A stretch of DNA of 9,690 nucleotides. It comes from [Eubacterium] saphenum. GTDB lineage: Bacteria > Bacillota > Clostridia > Oscillospirales > Ruminococcaceae. The position numbers were made by a program, and so were the translations under genes. Below the pieces are notes generated by a model. That model was not told the DNA's origin. It worked only from the letters and a program-made list of their open reading frames with translations, and made no database searches. Each line of letters starts with the position of its first letter. The first letter of the stretch is position 1. The DNA is taken from NCBI GenBank assembly GCA_004555635.1, contig SFHN01000031.1:1-9690 (forward strand), given 5' to 3'. This document shows positions 6,570-9,690 of the stretch, in pieces.

Positions 6570-8178
6570 CAGCCGTTTCTCCCATCTTTTCAAGCTCGGT
6601 GTAGGCAATCTTCCCGACAAGTGTTTTCGGCAGGCTGTCGCAAAGATGATAGCTTCTCGGAACAGCATAAGCCGACAGTCTTTCGCGGCAGAGCGCGTCA
6701 AGCTCCTTCGGCAGCGCCGCTCTGTCCGCGCCGTCTTTCGGAACGACAAACGCGGCAACGCGCTGCCCGCGTATCTCGTCGCGGACGCCAACCACCGCGC
6801 ACTGCGCAACGCCGCTGTGCGAGCTTATTACGCTTTCGAGGTTCTGCGGGTAGATGTTGTAGCCGTTAGATACAATCATTCTTTTCAGCCGCTGACGGAA
6901 GAACACATAGCCCTCCTCGTCCATACAGCCGAGGTCGCCCGTGTGCAGCCATACTTTCCCGTTGTGAACTCTAAGCGCACGCGCGGTTTCCTCGGGGTCG
7001 CCCAGATACCCGCGCATAACCGTCGGCCCGCGCAGAACAATCTCGCCGACCTCGCCGCGCGGAAGCTCCGCTCCCGTTTCAGGGTCAGCTATCATATATT
7101 CGGTGTCATTGTACGGCATTCCGACGCAGCCCTCCCGCACATCTCCCGCGGGCGAAAGGCAGGTTCCCGTAACGCACTCGGTAAGCCCGTAGCCCTCGCG
7201 GACGCCCGCAGCACAGCCGTGCGCGGACAGCATTTCTGCAAGGCGGACTTTTGTCGCGGCGCCAAGAGCATCGCCGCCCGATATCGCGCATTTGAGGAAA
7301 GAAAGGTCGCGTTTTTTCAGGTTGCTGCGAAGCATATACTCGTAAATCGACGGCACGCCCGCGACAATGTTCGGCTTGTATTTCAGCACAAGGTTTAAGA
7401 ACTCCGAAGCCTTGAATTTCGGCAGGATAATCGCCGTGCCGCCGAAGCAAAGCACCGTATGTATGCACACGCCAAGCCCGAACCCGTGGAACACGGGCAT
7501 AACCGACAGCACCCTGTCGCCCTTTTCAAGCACGCCGCAGCCGTCGATGCTCTGAAGCGCGAGCGCGTTAAAGTTGAGATTTGTCAGCACAATGCCCTTT
7601 GGCGCGCCCGTTGTGCCGCCGCTGAAAAGGACAGCAGCCGCGTCATCTTCGCCGCCCTCCGAGGACACGCTTTTGCCTTTCCCGAGCGCCATAAGCCCGC
7701 GCCAAGTCATCGTGCCTTGTATTCGCGGCTTTTTCGCAGAAAGAGAATACGCCGCTTTCATCGGCGCGGACATATATTCACCGACCGAGGTAACGACAAG
7801 CGTCTGCGCCGCGCCTGCCGCCTTTTCTGCGGCAAGGTCAAGCGCAATCACAATACGGCTGCCCGTTATCTCAATATAGCGCGCAATCTCATCACGCGAG
7901 GAAAGCGGGTGTATCATACTCGCCGCTGCGCCAAGCTTATTCAGCGCGTAAAAAACGAACACCGCCTGCGGAATATTCGGCAGGATAACCGCAACGTTGT
8001 CGCCGCGCTTTACTCCAAGCGCTTTTAGCGCAGCCGCACAGCGGTCTATTTCAAAAAGCAGCCGCGCGTAGCTTATTTTTCTCCCGTAATATTCCAATGC
8101 GGCAAAGCTTCGCCAACCCTCGGCGCGCCGCGCGACAAACTCATAAAGCGAGCAGTCGGGATAGTTTATCTGTGTCAT
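6559..8178 (-). CDS. AMP-forming acyl-CoA/acyl-acid ligase (ANL superfamily)
   Basis: A 539-residue adenylate-forming enzyme that should activate a carboxylic acid, most likely a fatty acid, to acyl-AMP and load it on CoA or an acyl carrier protein. All core motifs are present: the phosphate loop FSGGTTGAPKG (185-195), EGYGLTE (328-334), HTGDLG (412-417), the hinge region RLKRMIVSNGYNIYP (430-444) and the C-terminal catalytic Lys523 in LVGKI. Length and motifs resemble medium/long-chain acyl-CoA synthetases. Its ATG overlaps the acyltransferase stop by 4 bases, with GGAG 8 bases upstream. Placed between a PlsC-type acyltransferase and lipid head-group genes, it probably supplies acyl donors for the lipid made here. 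Activation of another acid, for example one later joined to the head group, cannot be ruled out. No carrier protein gene is in the window. Confidence 0.9.
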   Translation of the reverse strand: MTQINYPDCSLYEFVARRAEGWRSFAALEYYGRKISYARLLFEIDRCAAALKALGVKRGDNVAVILPNIPQAVFVFYALNKLGAAASMIHPLSSRDEIARYIEITGSRIVIALDLAAEKAAGAAQTLVVTSVGEYMSAPMKAAYSLSAKKPRIQGTMTWRGLMALGKGKSVSSEGGEDDAAAVLFSGGTTGAPKGIVLTNLNFNALALQSIDGCGVLEKGDRVLSVMPVFHGFGLGVCIHTVLCFGGTAIILPKFKASEFLNLVLKYKPNIVAGVPSIYEYMLRSNLKKRDLSFLKCAISGGDALGAATKVRLAEMLSAHGCAAGVREGYGLTECVTGTCLSPAGDVREGCVGMPYNDTEYMIADPETGAELPRGEVGEIVLRGPTVMRGYLGDPEETARALRVHNGKVWLHTGDLGCMDEEGYVFFRQRLKRMIVSNGYNIYPQNLESVISSHSGVAQCAVVGVRDEIRGQRVAAFVVPKDGADRAALPKELDALCRERLSAYAVPRSYHLCDSLPKTLVGKIAYTELEKMGETADEQ

Positions 8179-8831
8179 TTTTTATGCTCCGATGAAGAAT
8201 ATGGTGTGAAGTGTTTTTTTTCGAGAAAGTCTTTCGGCGCTGTTATCTGAAACAGCTCGTAAACCACATTGTAAAGGCGCTCGTTCGCTTCCGTAAGATT
8301 ATCACCGACATAAATCGGCTCGCCGAAGCGTATCGTAAGCCCGCCGAACGGCTTGTATTCCCCCGTGATAACGTAGGGGATAATCGGCGCGCCAGTCTTT
8401 TGCGCCATCGAAACCGCGCCGTATTTGAACGGCAAAAGCAGCTCGTCGGTGTAGTTTCGCTTTGCCTCGGGAGAAACGTTCACCGCATAGCCCTCGCGCA
8501 GCGCCTTTACCGCTTCGTTCAGCGCGTCGGGGTTGCTGCGAGCGTGAAGGTCAACGGGTATCGCGCGAACGCCTTTGAAAACGAAGCCGAATGCGCCGTC
8601 GTGAAGGTCTTTTTTCGCAAGAGTTCGTACAACGCGCTTTGTGCATACGTCAACCAGAATAGGGTCGAGCGCGTGTTTGTGATTGCCCGCGATAACTGCA
8701 GCGCCCTCGCTCGGGATACGGTCGCGACAGATGATTTTCGGCTGAAACAAAAGCAGGAAAAGCGGCTTGAAAACGAACCTCAGCGCGCGGTAAAATAATG
8801 CCCTGTCCTTTATAAAACCGCTTCCTTTCAA
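8175..8831 (-). CDS. PlsC-type acyltransferase (1-acylglycerol-3-phosphate acyltransferase family); start uncertain
   Basis: Up to 218 residues, first gene of the operon. A hydrophobic N-terminal helix (about 14-30) is followed by the acyltransferase motif I NHKHALD (50-56, the H-x4-D catalytic pair His51/Asp56), motif III SPEAKR (120-125) and motif IV GAPIIPY (147-153). Family role: transfer of an acyl group from acyl-CoA/ACP to lysophosphatidic acid or a related lysolipid at the inner membrane face. Motif III deviates from the usual FPEGTR, including Ala for Gly and Lys for Thr, though the Arg is kept; this may mean a different acceptor. The start is unclear: a TTG at 8831 gives this frame but has no ribosome site in a leader of only about 12 bases, while AAAGGAAG at 8821-8828 sits correctly for an ATA codon at 8813. 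The next usual-type codon is a CTG at 8783. Confidence 0.88.
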   Translation of the reverse strand: MKGSGFIKDRALFYRALRFVFKPLFLLLFQPKIICRDRIPSEGAAVIAGNHKHALDPILVDVCTKRVVRTLAKKDLHDGAFGFVFKGVRAIPVDLHARSNPDALNEAVKALREGYAVNVSPEAKRNYTDELLLPFKYGAVSMAQKTGAPIIPYVITGEYKPFGGLTIRFGEPIYVGDNLTEANERLYNVVYELFQITAPKDFLEKKHFTPYSSSEHKK

Positions 8832-8849
8832 ATTGATTTTTCAAATTTT

Positions 8850-8878
8850 ATTATAATATATATGCCGTTTATTGTCAA
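8850..8878 (-). promoter_or_regulatory. Consensus sigma-A promoter of the phosphonolipid operon
   Basis: On the minus strand TTGACA (8873-8878), exactly 17 bases and TATAAT (8850-8855): no mismatch to the vegetative consensus. Transcription should start near 8843, leaving about 12 bases before the TTG at 8831. No comparable promoter was noticed inside the eight-gene operon, though the interiors of the genes were not searched systematically. The perfect boxes suggest constitutive, strong expression unless a repressor acts. Confidence 0.85.
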
Positions 8879-8898
8879 GCGGCGATAAGCTTCGCGTG

Positions 8899-8928
8899 TG
8901 AATATACGAGGTTTTTCTGCGCAATATA
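8899..8928 (+). promoter_or_regulatory. Possible forespore-type (sigma-G/F-like) promoter for the DUF1540 gene
   Basis: TGAATA (8899-8904), 17 bases, then CAATATA (8922-8928). This matches the sigma-G pattern known from Bacillus (TGMATA, 17-18 bases, CATWMTA) at all -35 positions and 6 of 7 -10 positions. No good sigma-A promoter is seen between here and the gene. Short motifs occur by chance, so this is tentative. It is divergent from, and close to, the operon promoter. Confidence 0.35.
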
Positions 8929-9007
8929 TTTATGCGGTGACGAAAGCCGCCGCAAAAAAATGCGTCCGTTCGGCAAAAGCCGCGCGGGCAGCGAAAGGAA
9001 GCATACT

Positions 9008-9184
9008 ATGGGTACTGAATTTGCAAACCGTCACATCGGCTGCACAATCAAGAACTGCGAGCATCATTGCAGCTGCGATGATTTCTGCTCGCTCGACAAA
9101 ATCGAAGTCGGCACTCACGAGGCTAACCCCACTGTCGTACAGTGCACAGACTGCCTTTCCTTTAAGGCAAAGCCCGGAGTATAA
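9008..9184 (+). CDS. DUF1540 small cysteine-rich protein
   Basis: A 58-residue protein rich in Cys and His: Cys12, Cys17, His19, His20, Cys21, Cys23 and Cys27 cluster in the first half (CTIKNCEHHCSCDDFC), then a CTDC pair at about 46-49 follows KIEVG and a short spacer. This spacing is typical of DUF1540, a family of unknown function widespread in Clostridia and Bacilli; metal binding (probably zinc) is the natural guess. The ATG at 9008 is chosen over the in-frame ATG at 8960 because AGGAAG lies 6 bases upstream and the family begins close to the first Cys. It is transcribed away from the lipid operon and has no evident tie to it. A possible forespore promoter upstream would suit a role in spores. 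Confidence 0.85.
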   Translation: MGTEFANRHIGCTIKNCEHHCSCDDFCSLDKIEVGTHEANPTVVQCTDCLSFKAKPGV

Positions 9185-9290
9185 GGGCTTTCCGACGCCC
9201 GCCGCATAAGAGTATCGGGCTCTTGGCGGAGCTTCGGGCATTTCGCCGCGATAAGCGGTGAATAACCTCTCAAAAAATTGTTTGCGCATC

Positions 9291-9324
9291 GCTCCCTTGC
9301 CGCAAGGCAGGGGGGCTTTGTGTT
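9291..9324 (+). terminator. Probable intrinsic terminator after the DUF1540 gene
   Basis: Bases 9291-9301 pair with 9306-9316 over 11 base pairs (two of them G-U) around a GCAA tetraloop, a very stable hairpin. It is followed by TTTGTGTT, a short, imperfect U tract. It lies 107 bases after the DUF1540 stop and before the prepilin promoter, as expected for a boundary. The weak U tract is the main doubt. Confidence 0.55.
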
Positions 9325-9327
9325 ATG

Positions 9328-9353
9328 TGCCGCACTACAGATTTTTTGCGGCA
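9328..9353 (+). other. Short inverted repeat between terminator and prepilin promoter
   Basis: TGCCGCA (9328-9334) is the exact complement of TGCGGCA (9347-9353), separated by 12 bases. The loop contains a run of six T. It sits 20 bases before the -35 box of the prepilin promoter. It could be an operator-like palindrome or chance; nothing in the sequence decides this. Confidence 0.3.
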
Positions 9354-9372
9354 GACATTTCACAAAAAAATA

Positions 9373-9401
9373 TTGACATATCGAAAAGGGAATGTTATAA
9401 T
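9373..9401 (+). promoter_or_regulatory. Consensus sigma-A promoter of the prepilin gene
   Basis: TTGACA (9373-9378), exactly 17 bases, and TATAAT (9396-9401), with no mismatch to consensus and AT-rich flanks. Transcription should start near 9408, giving a leader of about 33 bases that ends in the AAGGAG ribosome site at 9428-9433. Confidence 0.85.
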
Positions 9402-9440
9402 ACAAATAAAGACAATTATCCGAAAGAAAGGAGAATTGCT

Positions 9441-9690
9441 ATGCTTAAATATTTAAGACGCTGCAAAGACCGCAAGGGCTTTACACTTGTGGAAGTTATA
9501 ATCGTCCTAGTAATCATCGCGATACTTTCCGGAGTGCTTATTCCGTCGCTAAGCGGGTATATCGACCGCGCAAATAAAGCAAAGTATATGCTTGCGGCAA
9601 AAAACTGTATGAAGGCTATGCAGATTGAGCTTTCTGAAATGTATGCAGAAAAAATCAGTCCTTTTGATATCAAGGGTATAAAAACCTGCG
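9441..9690 (+). CDS. Type IV pilin-like prepilin, N-terminal part (runs off window)
   Basis: 83 codons are visible from an ATG at 9441, with AAGGAG 7 bases upstream. The N-terminus has a short basic leader (MLKYLRRCKDRKG) followed by the class III signal: Gly at -1, Phe at +1 and Glu at +5 in KGFTLVEVIIVLVIIAIL. A prepilin peptidase would cut after this Gly and methylate the Phe. The long hydrophobic helix continues to about residue 37, then a charged amphipathic part (YIDRANKAKYMLAAKNCMKAM) begins the pilin helix. It may be a major pilin, a minor pilin or a competence/type II secretion pseudopilin; the globular part that would decide is outside the window. It is first in its transcription unit. 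Confidence 0.9.
   Translation, partial: MLKYLRRCKDRKGFTLVEVIIVLVIIAILSGVLIPSLSGYIDRANKAKYMLAAKNCMKAMQIELSEMYAEKISPFDIKGIKTC

Noticed and set aside
6570..6809. 80-residue N-terminal extension of the radical SAM protein
   Set aside because: It overlaps the conserved C-terminal domain of the ligase, is low-complexity Arg/Ser-rich, and the ATG at 6569 has a good ribosome site and opens directly on the B12-binding fold.
6258..8028. Several long open frames on the plus strand opposite the radical SAM and ligase genes (up to about 314 codons)
   Set aside because: They are antisense to genes with full family motifs, have Arg/Ala-rich sequence of no recognisable family, and lack ribosome sites. They arise from codon bias of the minus-strand genes.
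8933..8954. Small stem (TGCGG/CCGCA) in the DUF1540 leader as a riboswitch or terminator
   Set aside because: Only five base pairs, no T run on either strand in the right place, and no recognisable riboswitch core.
9169..9191. Hairpin AAAGCCC...GGGCTTT overlapping the DUF1540 stop codon as a terminator
   Set aside because: The 7-base stem is followed by CCGACG, not a T tract, and a much stronger hairpin lies at 9291-9316.
1..9690. CRISPR array, tRNA/rRNA genes, insertion sequences or prophage genes
   Set aside because: No repeated spacer-like units, tRNA-like folds, terminal inverted repeats, transposase or phage proteins were seen on reading the sequence.

Overview
The window looks like chromosomal DNA from an anaerobic member of the Clostridia (Firmicutes), perhaps Oscillospiraceae/Ruminococcaceae. 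This is inferred from a DUF1540 small Cys-rich protein, a DUF6273-type domain fused to a TIR domain, a Gram-positive style prepilin, strong AGGAGG-like ribosome binding sites and consensus sigma-A promoters (TTGACA-N17-TATAAT). Coding density is high. No rRNA, tRNA, insertion sequence or CRISPR array was seen.

Right to left on the minus strand, 8831 to 1219 holds eight tightly packed genes: a PlsC-type acyltransferase, an AMP-forming acyl ligase, a B12-binding radical SAM enzyme, a CDP-alcohol phosphatidyltransferase, a permuted papain-like (NlpC/P60, YiiX/LRAT-like) cysteine enzyme, phosphoenolpyruvate mutase, phosphonopyruvate decarboxylase and a LicC/PntC-like nucleotidyltransferase. Six of the seven junctions overlap (four by the 4-base ATGA arrangement) and the seventh has a 1-base gap, so this reads as one translationally coupled operon. 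A perfect sigma-A promoter lies at 8850-8878. The gene set predicts a phosphonolipid pathway: PEP to phosphonopyruvate to phosphonoacetaldehyde, conversion to aminoethyl- or hydroxyethylphosphonate by an enzyme not in this window, activation to a CMP-phosphonate, and transfer to a diacylglycerol-type lipid. Acyl supply would come from the ligase and PlsC. The radical SAM enzyme and the cysteine enzyme are candidate tailoring steps. This is the most interesting part of the window.

Downstream on the same strand (1183 to the left edge) is a partial gene for a TIR domain, one transmembrane helix, a Ser/Thr/Pro/Glu-rich linker and a DUF6273-like outer domain. It has its own plausible promoter, which overlaps the end of the nucleotidyltransferase gene, so it need not belong to the operon.

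The right end (8899 to 9690, plus strand) carries a divergently transcribed DUF1540 gene with a possible forespore (sigma-G-like) promoter, a likely intrinsic terminator, and the start of a type IV prepilin-like gene behind a second perfect sigma-A promoter; it runs off the window. The 256-base gap between these two genes holds only the terminator, a second hairpin and the prepilin promoter.
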